Assembly (NCBI RefSeq): GCF_947179515.1
Contig: NC_067473.1
Location: 85,342,013 to 85,406,012, forward strand
Length of the DNA: 64,000 nucleotides
Source of the DNA: Apodemus sylvaticus
Lineage: Eukaryota; Chordata; Mammalia; Rodentia; Muridae
Direction of reading: 5' to 3'
Shown here: one piece after another, positions 30,019-43,872 of the stretch
How the letters are laid out: the number at the start of each line of letters is the position of its first letter
How positions within the stretch are numbered: position 1 is the first letter of the stretch
Translations under genes and position numbers: made by a program
Notes under the pieces: generated by a model
What the model was told of the DNA's origin: nothing
The model's database searches: none
What the model saw: only the letters and a program-made list of their open reading frames with translations

Positions 30019-32114
30019 CTACTTTTTTTAAAATATGTTGATATTCTATATTCTTTGTTTACATTCCAAATGATTTCCCCTTTCCCAGATCCCTCCTCCC
30101 CATTTGTCCCATAAACCTTCTTCTCTCCACCCATTCTCCAATCACCTCCCTCCTTTTACTCTGTCCTTATATTCCCCTCCAATTCTAGATCAATCCTTTC
30201 CAGGATCAGGACCCTCTCCATACTTCTTCATGGGAGTCATTTGTTATGCGATTTGTGCCTTGGGTAGTCAGAGCTTCTGAGCCAATTAATATCCACGTAT
30301 CAGAGATTACATTCCATGTGTATTCTTTTGTGATTGGGTTACCTCGCTTAGGAGGATATTTTCCAGATCAAACCATTTGTCTAGAAATTTTGTGAATTCA
30401 TTGTTTCTAATTGCTATGTAGTATTCCATTGTGTAAATATACCACATTTTCTGTATTCATTCCTCCTCCACAGATGTAAGGACATCTGTGTTCTTACCAG
30501 CTTCTGGCTATTATAAATAAGGCTGCTATGAACATAATGGAGCATGTGTCTTTATTGCATGCCGGGGAATCCTTTGGGTATATGCACAGGAGAGGTATAG
30601 CATGGTCCTCCAGAAGTGTCACGTCCAGTTTTCTGAGGAACTGCCAGACTGATTTCCAAAGTGGTTGTACCATCTCACAGCCCCACCAGCAGTGGAGGAG
30701 TATTCCTCTTTCTCCAAATCCTCGCCAACACCTGCTGTCTCCTGAGTTTTTGACCTTAGCCATTCTGACTGGTGTAAGGTGAAATCTCAGGGCTGTTTTG
30801 ATTTGCATTTCCCTAATGATTAATGATGTTGAACATTTCTTAAGGTGTTTCTAAGCCCTCCAAAGTTCTTCATGTGAAAATTCTTTGTTTAACTCTGTAC
30901 CCCACGTTTTAATGGGGTTATTTGGTTCTCTTGGTTCTACCTTCTTGAGTTCTTTGTATATATTAGATATTAGTCCTCTGTCGGATTTAGGGTTGGTGCA
31001 TATCCTTTCCCAATTTGTTGGTTGCCGTTTTGTCCTTTTAACAGTGTCCTTTACCTTACAGAAACTTTGTAATTTTATGAGGTTCCATTTGTCAATTCTT
31101 GATCTTAGAGCATAAGCTATTGGTGTTCTATTCAGGAACTTTTCCCCTGTGCCCATGTCCTCAAGGGTCTTCCCCAGTTTCTTTTCTATTAGTTTCAGCG
31201 TGTCAGGTTTTATGTGGATGTCCTTGATTCATTTGGAGTTGAGCTTAGTACAAGGAGATAAGAATGGATCGATTCACATTATTCTGCATGGTGACCTCCA
31301 ATTGAACTAGCATTTCTCTCCATATCTTTTCAATACAGTTCTTGAAGTCCTAGCTAGAGCAATTAGACAACATAAGGAGTTCAAAGGGATACAAATTGGA
31401 AAGGAAGAAGTCAAAATATAACTATTTGCAGATATATGATAGTATACTTAAGTGACCCAAAAAATCTCTACTAGAGAACTCAACAGCTGAAAAACAACTT
31501 CAGCAAAGTGGTTGGCTACAAAATCAATGCAAACAAAGCAGTAGCCTTTATATACTCAAAGGATAAGCAGACTGAGAAAGAAGTTAGGGAAAGGACAGCC
31601 TTCACAATAGCCACAAACAGCATAAAGTATCTTGGAGTGACTCTAACCAAACAAGTGAAAGACTTATATGACAAGAACTTCAGATCTCTGAAGAAGGAAA
31701 TTGAAGATCTTAGAAAATGGAAAAATCTTCCATGCTCGTGGATTGGCAGGATTAATATATTTAAAATGGCCATCTTGCCAAAGGCAATGTACAGATTCAA
31801 TGCTATCCCCATAAAAATCCCAACCCAGTTTTTCATAGAGCTTGAAAGAGCAATTCTCAAATTCATCTGGAATAACAAAAAACCCAGGATAGCTAAAACT
31901 ATTCTCAACAGTAAAAACTTCAGTGGGATTCAGTATCCCAGACCTCAAACTTTACTACAGAGCAATAGTCATAAAAACTGCATGGTATTGGTACAATGTC
32001 AGGCAAGTGGATCAATGGAATAGGATTGAAGACCCAGAAATGAACCAACACACCTATGGTCACTTGATCTTCAACAAAGGAGCTGAAAGCATCCAGTGGA
32101 AGATACTCACTTAA
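30019..32114 (-). mobile_element. 5'-inverted (twin-primed) L1 (mosaic segments 3 and 4)
   Basis: 30019-31311 is L1 in - orientation: A-tail, polypurine 3'UTR and ORF2 C-terminus. 31312-32114 is ORF2 in + orientation, from the reverse transcriptase (ending at HLIFNKGAESIQWK). The + part stops almost exactly where the - part begins in L1 coordinates, with only some 20 codons missing, as expected for twin-priming inversion of a single insertion. ORF2 in both parts carries mutations and is dead. Confidence 0.8.
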
Positions 32115-33770
32115 AAAATTGTTACTATCTTCCTTTCTCCAGGGTATAGTTTCCCTCCTTTCCTTGGAGTGTTCTACCTATTATCCTTTGTAGGGCTGAG
32201 TTTGTGGAAAGGTATTGTAGAAATTTGGTTTTATCATGGAATGTCTTGGTTTCTCCAACTACAGTGATTGAGAGTTTTGGTGAGTTTAGTAGTCTCGGAT
32301 GGCATTTGTGTTCTCTGAGAGTCTGCATGAGATCTGCCCAGGATCTTCTAGGTTTCATGTTCTCTGGTGTGAAGTCTGGTATAATTCTGTTAGGTTTTCC
32401 TTTTTATGTTACTTGGCCTTTTTCTCTTAGTGCCTTTAATATTCTTTTTTTATTTAGTACATTTGGGGTTTTGATTATTATGTGACAGGAGTTATTTCTG
32501 TTCTGGTCCAGTCTATTTGGAGTTCTGTAGGCCTTTTGTATGTTCGTGGGCATTTCTCTCTTAGGTTAGGGAAGTTTGTTTCCATAATGTTGTTGAAGAT
32601 ATTTGCTGGCCCTTTAAGTTGTAACTCTTCACTCTCATCTATACCTATAATCCTTAGGTTTTGTCTTCTTATTGTGTCCTGGATTTCCTGGATGTTTTGG
32701 GTTACAAGCTTTTTGCATTTTGCATTTTCTTTGACTGTTGAGTCAATGGTATCTTTGGCATCTGAGATTCTTCTATCTCTTGTATTCTGTTGTTGATATT
32801 TGCATCTATGGCCCCTGATTTTTTTCCCAAAGTTTTTATCTCCAAAGTTGTCTTCCTTTGTGATTTCTTACTTGTTTCTACTTCTGTTTTTTGATCCTGG
32901 ATGGTTTTGCTCAGTTCCTTCACTTGTTTGTTTATGTTTTCCTGTAATTCTTTAAGAGATTTTTGTGTTTTCTCTTTCATGGCTTCTGCCTGTTGACCCA
33001 AGTTCTCCTGTATTTCTTTAAGTGATTTTTGCATTTCCTCTTTATTGGCTTCTACCTGTTGACACATATTCTCCTGAATTTCTTTTAATGATTTTTGTCT
33101 TTCCTTTGTAAGTGCTTCTACCTTTTGATACATGGTCTCCTGGATTTCTTTAAGAGATTTATTTTTGTACTTGTAATCCTCTAATATCATCATGATTTGT
33201 GATTTTAAATCCAGATCTTTTTCTTTCTGGTGTGTTGCGGTATCCAGTGGTTGCTGTTGTCAGAGAATTGGGTTCGGGTGCTGCCATATTGCCTTGATTT
33301 CTGTTAGTAACATTCCTAAGTTTGCCTTTTGCCATCTGTTTATCTCTGGAGTTAGTTGGTTCTGTTGTCACTGGCTGGTACTTGAACCTCCTGTGAGCCT
33401 GTAAGGCGCTTTCTGCATCTCTGGATGACTGTTCTCCCTGGCAGAGATTGCCGATGTGCTGACCTACTCTTGGGTGCTGTTGAAGTCCTGGTGTGCCCAA
33501 ACATTGTTATACTCCAGTTGTCTCTGTATACCTTGTGTTGCCTGTCTGGTAGTGAAGATGGTCGATGCTGCAGGGACCCTTTCCAAGTACTGATCACTCT
33601 GCAGGGCAAAAGTCACAGGACAGGACTGGCACACTGCAGAGCTAACCAGGCCTTGGGAACAGACAGAAGCCTAGAGGACTGTGTCTTGAGTGGTGTTCAC
33701 TATGTATATCTCTGTGTACCTGGTGTTGCCACGGTCCATCCAGGAGTGAAGGATATGCAATTTCTTAATG
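32115..33770 (-). mobile_element. L1 5'UTR and ORF1, - orientation (mosaic segment 5)
   Basis: ORF1 start ATG at 33335 (MAKGKLRNVTNRNQ) reads leftwards through a frameshifted coiled coil (about 33190-32700), RRM and C-terminal domain, ending at LEKGR near 32125. About 420 bp of 5'UTR remains (33336 to about 33755) with no monomer array. It ends at the join with the twin-primed element at about 32114, so ORF2 is absent. It may belong to the same original insertion as the 3'UTR at 28165-28410. Confidence 0.75.
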
Positions 33771-33799
33771 ATGCAAATAACAAGTAGAATAGGACAGGA

Positions 33800-36700
33800 A
33801 TACTAGGCATGTAAATCTTATTTGGGGGAAACATTTTTTTTTCATTCATTTTTTTCTTCATTGATTTGGAAATGTTTTTACTAATATATTTCAAGAATAA
33901 TCATGATAAAGTTGAATTGTGCAGGATAAAAATTTTAATACTAATTCAATTCTAATTTTCATATTCCTGATTTTAAATGAGTATTTAAATATGATATGAC
34001 AGGATGAAGACTTATCTTACCCCTAGAGAGAATGTTTTACCTGACTTCAGAATGTTTCCCTGACTGACATAGGCAATGGTAGGGAGGGTGGTGTGAAGTA
34101 GCAGGATTTACCAACTTATGAGAATACATTATGAACTTAGACTATTTGGTGTGATGATAATGCCTGTCTCTTCTGACTTTTCTTCCATAAAATAAAACAA
34201 AAGGAACAAATATCTCTGAAAAAATGAGGGAAGAATGTGTGAAGTTGACTTGGCAACTCAGAATTCCTACTGACAATATTGAAAATGTCTAAGAAATGGG
34301 TAAGATTGTTCCTTTAAAAGTGAATTGAAATTAGAGCAAATGATAAGGATTCTTGTTTTCCATTTCAGCAATATAAAACCTTGACTTCAAAATATGAAGA
34401 AAATCCAATAGAATTTAAAACTGTCTCCCTTTTTGTTTCACCTCACAGGTACATGCCCTAAGCAGGAACCTTGATTTAATGAGCAGAAATATATTGGTCA
34501 CTTTTCTTGCTTCACTGGAATTAAATTTTGAGTTCAAAACAAGGTTGAAAATACAAAATACTCACAATTATCACTCAGGAATTTCTACTCATAGAACTGT
34601 TATTAAAAATGTTTACTTGCTTTATGTATGATTAACTGCATTAATTTCAATCTTGCCAAAAGTTTTTCAATAAAGTACGCAACACACATCATTCAGTGGA
34701 ATTTTTCGAAAAGGGCAGATATCAAAGTAACATTTGTTACCCTATCATGAATTGAGATATTTTTGAGCACTTCAAAATGTATGATCTACAATTATATAAA
34801 ACTAATAAGAATATCAGGTATTTCAGTTAATTTTCTCTTTTTGGTTTGCTTATTTCAGCTCATTTACAAAAAATATCTTAAAGATACATAGTGAAGGGCA
34901 GCCTTGTCAGGTAAAGGTAAACTGAGGTTAGAGAATAGAGTTGGCAATTTATCACATAGCAGACTCTTCTCTGAGGGAATACATCTTGATTCATTGGGGG
35001 CAGTACTCACTGTTACCTACAAGAGTCTACTGGAATTCTTTTGGGGCTGGAGAGAAGGCAAAATGAAATACAACAGAGAAATAGTCAAATGCACACATGC
35101 AAATACACACAGAATCACAGACACACATACACATATAAACATACAATCATTGAATGTATCATGACAAGCTCAAAATTCTTAATTTTTTTTATCTATTGCA
35201 GCAAAGTAGTCCAAGCAGTGTAAAAATTATAATGTGATCACATTCTATTTTTCTTTTCATGAATGAGTATATTTAAAAAGTATGTTCTGGAATACACTTA
35301 CAAATCATTCCCAATAACCCACATATATTCATGATTAAGTAACTTGACGTAGATTAAGAAAGAATACAAAAGCCATGTAATAGTCTCAGCCATTTTCTTT
35401 TTATGGAGAGGTTGCAATTTGTGGTTATTATTTTTCTTTAAAAGTAATCCTATATAAATTTTAAAAGAATCAGAAATCTAAATTTTATATAAAATCTAAT
35501 AGCCTTTCTATATTCAATCCTCAGGGCACACATCTAATCATTAAAGTTTTAATTAAATCCTCTGAAAGCTGAGGGAAATAATGAATACAGGAAACTAATC
35601 ATCATTTTGATCACCTGTCCTGTTCTAGAAAAAGAGTCATATCATGTAGTACTAATAGCACTGCCATTGTATTTGGTCACCGACAACAAAACTCCATGGC
35701 TATAAAGAGTGTGCCCTTCTAACTTAAAATTAATACCTAAGATTTAGTCAGTAGTGGCATAGCATAAATATTGTATCCTAACTTAACTATCAAGCTACAA
35801 GTACAAAATAATTCTAAGGTGGTGTTTGTTGCTTATAATCTACATCTCTAAATTCTAAATTCTTTACAAGGCTGGTAAATGCATCATTATTCTCTTCCAG
35901 TAGTGATGCTTAGCAAAGATCCAGCATTATTATTGTGACTGCTAATGATACTACCCAGTGAGGCTCTGGAAACCCCCTAGACATTTTTACACAACACTTA
36001 GATTAGGAAGGATTTGAGTACTGAGAGTACAATAAGCAGAGCTCTGCCCCATGACAGCATAAAGTCCACAGGACACTTAGTCCTCAGGCATCTGCCTTTC
36101 TTGTGCATGAGCATGGTACTTTTGATACTGGGTGTGCCACAATCCATGAGGTCTGAAGTTTTGTGTTGTTCTTCTCAAATGGGCCTCTACAAGGACACAG
36201 ATCATACTGTGTCTCCTTGAAGGCAAATTCTCATATGTACACATCTGATCTGGTTTTATTACAAATCTTGGTAGAGTTGTCTCATATAAAGCAAGTAAAA
36301 AATAAATAAGTAAATAATATATGTCAATCTGTATATATGTACAAAGAGATGTGTGTAATAAATTATTGAAATATTGTTAGATTTTTCATGATAGAATTGT
36401 TTCAAAATTGCATGAACTTATATCTATATATTATATACACACATGCTTTTAACACCAATTAATTGAAAAAGAGCAAGAGGGGACATATGGGAGGATTTAG
36501 AGTGAGAAAAAAAAACAACGTGATAGGATTATAGTATAAAACAGAATATGAAATAATTAAAAAACAATTATTCCTTAAAGTAAAAAACAAAACAAAACAA
36601 AAAACCTTTTAAGTGTAATATCATCAATCCAGTCCACTTCTAAGTCCGGTTTAAGGAGACTCTCTTTCAAAATATGGCAAAGAATGACAAAGGAACACTT

Positions 36701-38035
36701 TTTTATACACTTCAAATATGCACATATACATGAATGTCTGTTGTGGAATGGTTTGGTGCACTCTGTATTCAGATACTGATTTCTATGTCCAGATATCTAG
36801 ATGCAGACTGGATGATGGCACTGTCAACTATCTCTTGCCTCTATTCATGTAAAAGTTGTTATCCATCACCTCTGAGAGGTTATTAAAAATGTTATGAGCC
36901 AATTATCTGGACAGAACAGAATAGTGTAAGCCATCTGGTCCTAGTACTGTGGCAGAGCAGAGGAGAGAAGGACCACTATGCAAAAATGGTTTGTAGAAAT
37001 CACATGGAGAGATCAGGAGAATTCACTATGTGGCTTGCAATGAGGGAGGCGTCATGACACACGTGAAACAGAGTAAAATAAAGGCAAGTACAGATGACAA
37101 GTAATGTGTTAGTTGTCTTTGTTTTAGTGTCCTAGTTAGGATAGAAAAGTTCAGAACCTACTTAGATAAGGCTTGGTGTGTGTTAATAAAATTACCATGT
37201 CTCCATGTCCTTACTTCGGAGCTCAAATTGGGCAAGAAAGGTAGAGGTAAGAATTCCCACTCTACCCAAAAAATTACTGTTGCATTTGGCATACTGAAAG
37301 TGAAGCAAAACTAATTAGTTAACATTCACACTTGGACAGAAATCTAACTTTAGAAAAATCAAGTCTGTATGCTTTGGTTTTTAAAAATATATTGTTAGTA
37401 GGGCTTATCAAGTGCTTTGACGCCTCCTACTAGTCCACCATCCAAATGTAGGGGAGAAAAGATGGGAAACAGTACAAGTGGATGTGAATGTGTTTAGAAG
37501 TAGTTCTTTGGGACAATTCTAATTTCTACTTGTACGGATACAAGCAGTCCATTTCAGTAGTGTTAGGATACCAACCATGAATCAGCAGCTGTGGCTAGAT
37601 CTACCAGAAACCAGCAATCCTCGGCTGAACATGAACAAGTCAGTGACAGCAAAAACCCATGAGAATCTGACTATAGGACATACCAGCTAAGAGTGTCTCA
37701 CTTTACATACATGGAATTTCCCCTTCATATTCCCACTTTGGTTTAAAAATTGTTTTTTCCCTTACATTAAAAACTTTCATAGTATAAAAATAATTATAAA
37801 ACCTAAAATTAGAACTTTACATCATATTTTAAAGTAGCAGCTTATGAAAAATATAGTCTAAAATAATAACCTTAAATTTCTGTTAGTATTCAGTAAGTTT
37901 AATGAATCAATCTTAAATTCCTGTGAGTATACTATAATTCAAACCAAACAACCTTACATTTCTACTAATAGACAATTAAAAACAAAATACACTTAAATTC
38001 TTATGCGTACAGAATAATTTTAAAAACAACAATCA
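33800..38035 (+). other. Lipocalin block 4
   Basis: Homology to block 2 starts in the intron before exon 5 (33870 equals about 15930) and runs through exons 5 and 6 (34198-34474) and the entire 3' flank to about 38035 (equals about 21150). Exons 1-4 are missing; an L1 mosaic lies at the break. It lacks the B2 SINE of blocks 1 and 2. Apart from the exon relics no coding sequence is seen in 34480-38035. Confidence 0.7.
34198..34474 (+). pseudogene. Lipocalin exons 5-6 relic with in-frame stop (block 4)
   Basis: The exon 5 counterpart (about 34198-34299) reads KLTWQLRIPTDNIENV and then TAA (34290-34292), where the intact gene has Tyr166. Its donor GG|GTAAGA is kept, but the acceptor region is altered. 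The exon 6 counterpart (34449-34474) follows a CACCTCACAG acceptor identical to block 2 and reads GTCPKQEP, then TGA. The Cys of the C-terminal disulfide is preserved. Exons 1-4 are absent, so this is a pseudogene. Confidence 0.85.
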
Positions 38036-40289
38036 ACTTAAGAATTTCCCATTTGTCCAGTTTGGACAGAATCCTGTCTGCACATGGGGCAAGGACAGGA
38101 TTTTTCTGTTTTTGCTTTTGTTGTTTTGGTTTGCATATTTTGTTGTTGTTGTTGTTGTAGATTGGCTTTTTTTTCTGTTTTGTTGGTTTTGTTAGTTTTT
38201 GTTGTTGTTGTTTTTGTTTGTTTTGTTTTTGTTCCCACCCCTCCTCCTAGGAGATAGTTTGCTACATCTGAACTAAACATCATAGTGTCTTCTTCCAAGT
38301 CCATCACCATCTTTGCAGCAGAATGTTGGTGTAGCCAGGAGCAGACATGTCATTGACTTTAGAAGCCTTTTATTAATAATAATTCTTTATATTGCATTGT
38401 CTGTAGATCTCTGATGCTTCTGAAAATTATCTACTTTCTATCTATAGTATATTTGATTTGCTTGTCTCTAGCTCTCTAATGTGCTTTTAAACTATGAAAC
38501 TATCTAAGGAAGCTAAATAAAGCTTATTTTTGTGATTAACTAAATTATTATCTAACATGACCAATAAGTCTGATTCATTAATTACTAACTTGCATTTATA
38601 TTTATCCTAAATTTCTAAATCTTTCAACAAAACTAGAACTTGACATAATCTTTTAAGAATTACATAGGTGCAATACCTTTAAATAGAGTTGAAAATGTAT
38701 ACATAATTTTTTGTAATAAAATATAACTTAAAATCTAAAATTTGGATCAATATAGAAATCTATACAAAATAAAAATATTTGACTTTTTGATTGTCTTTGG
38801 GATAAAAGTAGACACATAATTCTTATATCTCCGCTTTACTTTTCCACCCCCCTTTCTTCTAATGTTAGATAGGAGAGAAAGAAAGAAAGATGAGAGAAAA
38901 AGAGAGAATAATATCCCTCAATATAACTTCCCTTACCTTATTTCCCCTCTGGTCTATATATTAACAATTCACTCAACAAAAGCCCAAATTTACCCATCCT
39001 GCTTTTTGGAATGGAGGATCATTCACTTGAAATTGTTTTCTTCTACCGGTAGTGGGTAGGTATGTATGGGCATGGGCATAGTTTTGTTGGGAACCCAAAG
39101 AAATTTGGGATGTTGTCCAGTCATAAGAAGCTGGTAATAATTTTTGTTGTCCATTCTCTGTATGGTGAGAATGTTCAGAGATTAAAAGAAGTCCTTATTG
39201 GATCAGTCTGAAAGGCTAGAACCACTGAGGTCAGTGCCTTTGAAGCTGTACTGGATGCAAAATTCAAGGAAACAGCTAATGTGGGAGATAGGTTGGGTGA
39301 GTCAGAATGAACATGTCTCAGCATCTCTGCATTCTTTTAGAATCCCCAAAAGTAAATCTTGTCAGGGCATATTCCCCTTCATTGGGGTCTATAAATATGT
39401 AAAAGTTCATAAAAAATATTTTTTCTGCCTTAGCATATGTATGAATTGTGTGGTACACAAAATCAGCCAATGATAATTCTCTGCTCTCTGCTGGAGCATG
39501 TAAGACATGAGTGTTCCTTTTATAAGTGAGTTTAGACTATTTAAACAAACATATAATCTGTTGTATGAAACTATTTTAAGGTAAATTTAATATATATTAT
39601 CTGTATTTTTAATTCAGTTTATTGTATCTTGATGGGTTTCTATTCTAATTTCTCAAGCCTTTTTGGATCTTTTTCACCTGATCTTATATTTTTGGCAGTC
39701 ATTATAAATTCCACATTAAATTCTGTAAGATTCTTTATATTGACTTAAAGAATCATACATTTTTTGTAACCTTCAATCTAGCATTTAATTTTTTAGTTTT
39801 CTCTCTCTATGTCTGATTTATTCTGATCTCCCTTAAAGAGTATATATAATATTAAAATCATTACTGAACATATAATTGTTTTATGTTGACAGTACAAACA
39901 TAATGAGGTGTGGCCTTCTTTTATAGCATTTTCCATTTTTTTAAATGAAAAATATTTTCATTTTAGTCTCTCTAAAACACTTCTTTCTATAGAGACTTTA
40001 TTTTTCTTTCTCATTTCTTTGGGGATTTCAAATGTTTATATTTAAAGACCACACTTCTATGATTGTAAATGTTCTCTTTCTTTAGCATGTATGTACCTTT
40101 TAAAAGACTCTTATTTATTTTTTTCTCCAAATTTCTTATATGACTATATGTCATTAATTTTTAACCTTGATGTCTTTTTTGTGTTTTAGTTTTCTAAACG
40201 GATTACCATTCCCTGTTGACTTATTCTTTTTAATGTGTTTAATTTTATTTTAAGGATGTTATTTTACTAATTTCAAAATACTAAGATCT
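38036..40289. other. No gene recognised; degenerate AT-rich sequence
   Basis: Beyond block 4 the sequence has a (TTG)n stretch, then AT-rich DNA. Segment 38860-39480 has the look of old retroelement DNA but matches nothing I can name. Segment 39640-39905 is paralogous to 27840-28140. Short frames (for example 39198-39473) show no domain. Confidence 0.4.
38118..38232. repeat. (TTG)n-rich simple repeat
   Basis: Interrupted TTG/TTTTG repeats. The Lys/Thr/Gln-rich frame on the complementary strand is a composition artefact. Confidence 0.9.
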
Positions 40290-41262
40290 GTTGTGTCCAC
40301 ATGAGGACATCTCATTCCCTCTTGGGAGGGAGAAGAAAGCAATCACAAATGAGGAGAGAGGGAGGGACCTGAAAGAGAAAGGAGAGAGGCTTGCGGAATG
40401 AGAGTGAGAGGGGAACCTGATCTGGTATTGGGTGAGGAAAAAGGACTGAAGCCCCTAGCACCAGCAGAAATAATGGAAACAGGCAACTTTGAGAGATAGG
40501 AGGGGGGAACCCTCCAGAAAGCACCAGAAACCTAGAAGGTGAGAGACACTCGGGACTCAAAGGGAGGGACTTTAGATGAAATTCCCTACAGTAGGGTACA
40601 GGAACTTATAAAGCCCACCTCCAAGAGGAAGACAGGACATACAATGAGGGAAGGGGGCACCATCTCACAGTCAAAACTCTGACCTATAATTCTTCCTGTA
40701 TGTAAGAATTGCAGGAATGTTGAGAAGCCTGAGAAAAGAAGGTCCAGCTACAGGCCCAAAGTGGGACTCAGCTCAAGGGGAGGTCCCAATGTCTGACACT
40801 ATTACTGAGGCCATGGAGCACTCACAAAAGTTAACCTAGCATGACTGCACTCCTGAAGACCAAAGAAGGAGCTGAAAGAGTCAGATGCAGATTTTTTCAC
40901 CAAACCAATGGACATAAGCAGCTGAAACATTTTGTTGAATTAGGGAAGGCTGAAAGAAGCTGAAGAAAAGGGAAACCCTGTAGGAGGACCAACAGTTTCA
41001 GTTAATCTGGACCTATGAATTCTCTCAAAAACCAGACCACCAAACAGGCAGCATATACCAGCTGATATTATGACCCCAACACATATGTAGCAGAGGATTT
41101 CAAAGTCTGTGTTCAATTAAGAGGTAATAAAGATCAGATTGGGTGGGGGAGGAACATGGAGACAGAGCGTAGGATGGAGGTATGGGATGTGGGGCAGTCA
41201 GAGGGTGAAGGAGAGGGGTAGGAATAAAATATCGAGTGTAAAAACTTAATTAAAATAATGAT
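40290..41262 (+). mobile_element. Lx-type L1 3'UTR and tail
   Basis: About 970 bp in + orientation with purine-rich start (GAGGAGAGAGGGAGGG), the 'CAGGCAGCATATACCAGCTGATATTATG' block shared with 545-1115, a G-rich tract (about 41140-41220) and an end 'GGAATAAAATATCGAGTGTAAAAAC', which supplies a poly(A) signal. No ORF2 is attached. Confidence 0.6.
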
Positions 41263-41809
41263 CTGATTTTGACATTTTATACTCACCCTCCGTATTTTCT
41301 TTTGCACTTAAGCATAATTCCAAACAGTGGCTTCATCTTATTAGAAGTTCATTTGAACTTGTATTATTTATAAGACCTTCTGTGTCCCTTTGTGTCTCAG
41401 CCCAGTACATCAGCTTACAGGGGAGCAGATGCTCTACCACACTGTGAGCAGTTTACTGTCTGGGAATGTGTTAAGTGCAGATGTATAAGTCTGAGGACAC
41501 TATTTTTCCTGTTGTGAGCATGGGACATTATGTTAGAAACACTGACTGGCAATGTGCTTAATTGCTCCATGTAGGAAATGGTCGATCATTTTGGGTCATG
41601 GTGTTGTGCACTGGATTTCCATCCTGCTTGATCTTTAAAGGCCACATGTGCACTGTGATGTCTCAGAGTTATGCCAACTCTGAATGGAGCACTATGTGCT
41701 GTAGCACAACATTACCCTAGGTGTAGTCAGGTCAGACATGTGGTTGTAAACGAAGAGAGGAGCTTGACACACAGCTCACAGAAGCATAGTTGGAAAGACT
41801 GGCCATATA
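41263..41809. other. Unassigned sequence
   Basis: Moderately GC-balanced sequence without a paralogue elsewhere in the window, without a convincing open frame and without repeat signatures I recognise. Confidence 0.4.
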
Positions 41810-42345
41810 TTTGAAACAGGGTCTCGTGCCACCTAAGTGCAAGTATGCTCTGAGATATTTCCATGGTTACAAGTCAGGTAACTACCATTTTCTATCCAGA
41901 GCTAGGATTGATGATACAGAAATAATACGTCCTGATTTCTTCTGACTTATTTTTGATGACAACTGTTTTTTATTTCTTTAATTTTCTGTATTATACTATA
42001 ATTATATCACTCTTGCTTTCTCCGTCTAAATCCTCCCATATGTTTCCCCTTGCTATTTTGTAATTAATTTGTATAAATTTGTGTGTGTGTGCCTATGTAT
42101 TCCCAAGGACAGCTTGAGAAACAATTGTACCATGAATTTTAATATAACAATATTTCAATATTTGCTGGTATAAGCATACACACATAATATATATGTATAT
42201 ATTATTTATAATTTATAATTCATTCTGATACTTGCTTTTATATCATTATCTGTAAAAAACCCAGGTAAGATGTGAACACATGAGAGTCTGCCATCAGCGG
42301 GATACTGTATGATATGTGTCTTTGTAGAGGCCCATTTTAGAGGAA

Positions 42346-43872
42346 CAAACCCAGGATAATTAAAACTATTCTCAACAGTAAAAGAACTTCAGGGGGATTC
42401 AGTATCCCAGACCTCAAACTTTACTACAGAGCAATAGTGATAAAAATTGCATGGTATTGGTACACTGTCAGGCAAGGGGATCAATGGAATAGGATTGAAG
42501 ACCCAGAAATCAACCCCCACACACCTATGGTCACTTGATCTTTGACAAAGGAGATGAAAGCATCCAGTAGAAAATAAAAGATAGTCTTTTCAACAAATGG
42601 TGCTGGTTCAATTGGAGGTCAGTATGCAGAAGAATGCGAATGGATCCATTCTTTTCTCCTTGTACTAAGCTCAACTTCAAATGGATCAAGGACCTCCACA
42701 TAAAACCTGACACACTGAAACTAATAGAAAAGAAACTGGGAAAGACCCTTGAGAACATTGGAACAGGGGAAAAGTTCCTGAATAGAACACCAATAGCTTA
42801 TGCTCTAAGATCAAGAACTGACAAATGTGACTTCATAAAACTACAAAGTTTCTGTAAGGCAAAGGACACTGTCAAAAGGACAAAACGTCAACCAACAGAT
42901 TGGGAAAGGATCTTCACCAACCCTAAATCCAACAGAGGGCTAATATCTAATATATACAAAGAACTCAAGAAGGTAGAACCCAGAGAACCAAATAACCCCA
43001 TTAAAAAGTGGGGTACTGAGCTAAACAAAGAATTTTCACATGAAGAACTTTGGAGGACTCAGAAACACCTTAAGAAATGTTCAACATCATTAATCATTAG
43101 GGAAATGCAAATCAAAACAACCCTGAGATTTCACCTCACACCAGTCAGAATGGCTAAGGTCAAAAACTCAGGAGACAGCAGGTGTTGGTGAGGATGTGGA
43201 GAAAGAGGAACACTCCTCCTCTGCTGGTGGGATTGCAAGATGGTGCAACCACTTTGGAAATCAGTCTGGCTGTTCCTCAGAAAACTGGGCATGACCCTTC
43301 CTGAGGACCCTGCTATATCACTCCTGGGCATATGCCCAGAGGATTCTTCAGCATGCAATAAGAACACATGCTCCACTATGTTCATAGCAGCCCTATTTGT
43401 AGTAGCCAGAAGCTGGAAAGAACCCAGGTGTCCCTCAATGGATGAATGGATACAAAAAAAAATGTGGTATATTTACACAATGGAGTACTATTCAGCCATT
43501 AGAAACAATGAATTTATGAAATTCTTAGACAAATGGATGGAGCTGGAGAACATCATACTAAGCGAGGTAACCCAGTCTCAAAAGATCAATCATGGTATGC
43601 ACTCACTGATAAGTAGATATTAGCCTAGAAACTTTGACTACCCAAGACATAATCTACATATTAAATGAGGTCCCAAAAGAATGGAGGAGTGGCCCCTGGT
43701 TCTGGAAAGACTCAGTGCAACAGTATAGGGGAATTCCAGAACAGGGAAGTGGGAAGGGGTAGATGTTGGAACAGGGGAAGGGAAGAGGGCTTATTGGACT
43801 TGCGGGGAGTGGGGACCCAGAAAACGGGAAATCATTTGAAATGTAAATAAAAAATATATCGAATAAAAAAAA
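42346..43872 (+). mobile_element. 5'-truncated L1 (ORF2 C-terminus and 3'UTR)
   Basis: Begins within ORF2 after the reverse transcriptase, near 'NKPRI' (42340s), and reads through the 'IPDLKxYYRAIV' and 'DxHIKPDTLKLIEKKLGKT' blocks and the C-terminal Cys motif. It ends with the polypurine 3'UTR and AAATAAAAAATATATCGAATAAAA. Stops occur near 42535, 42570 and 43190 (a TGA inside the Cys motif). It lies inside inverted block 5. No clear target duplication was found. Confidence 0.85.

Noticed and set aside
38038..38310. 90-codon Lys/Thr/Gln-rich frame on the - strand
   Set aside because: Produced by the (TTG)n repeat at 38118-38232.
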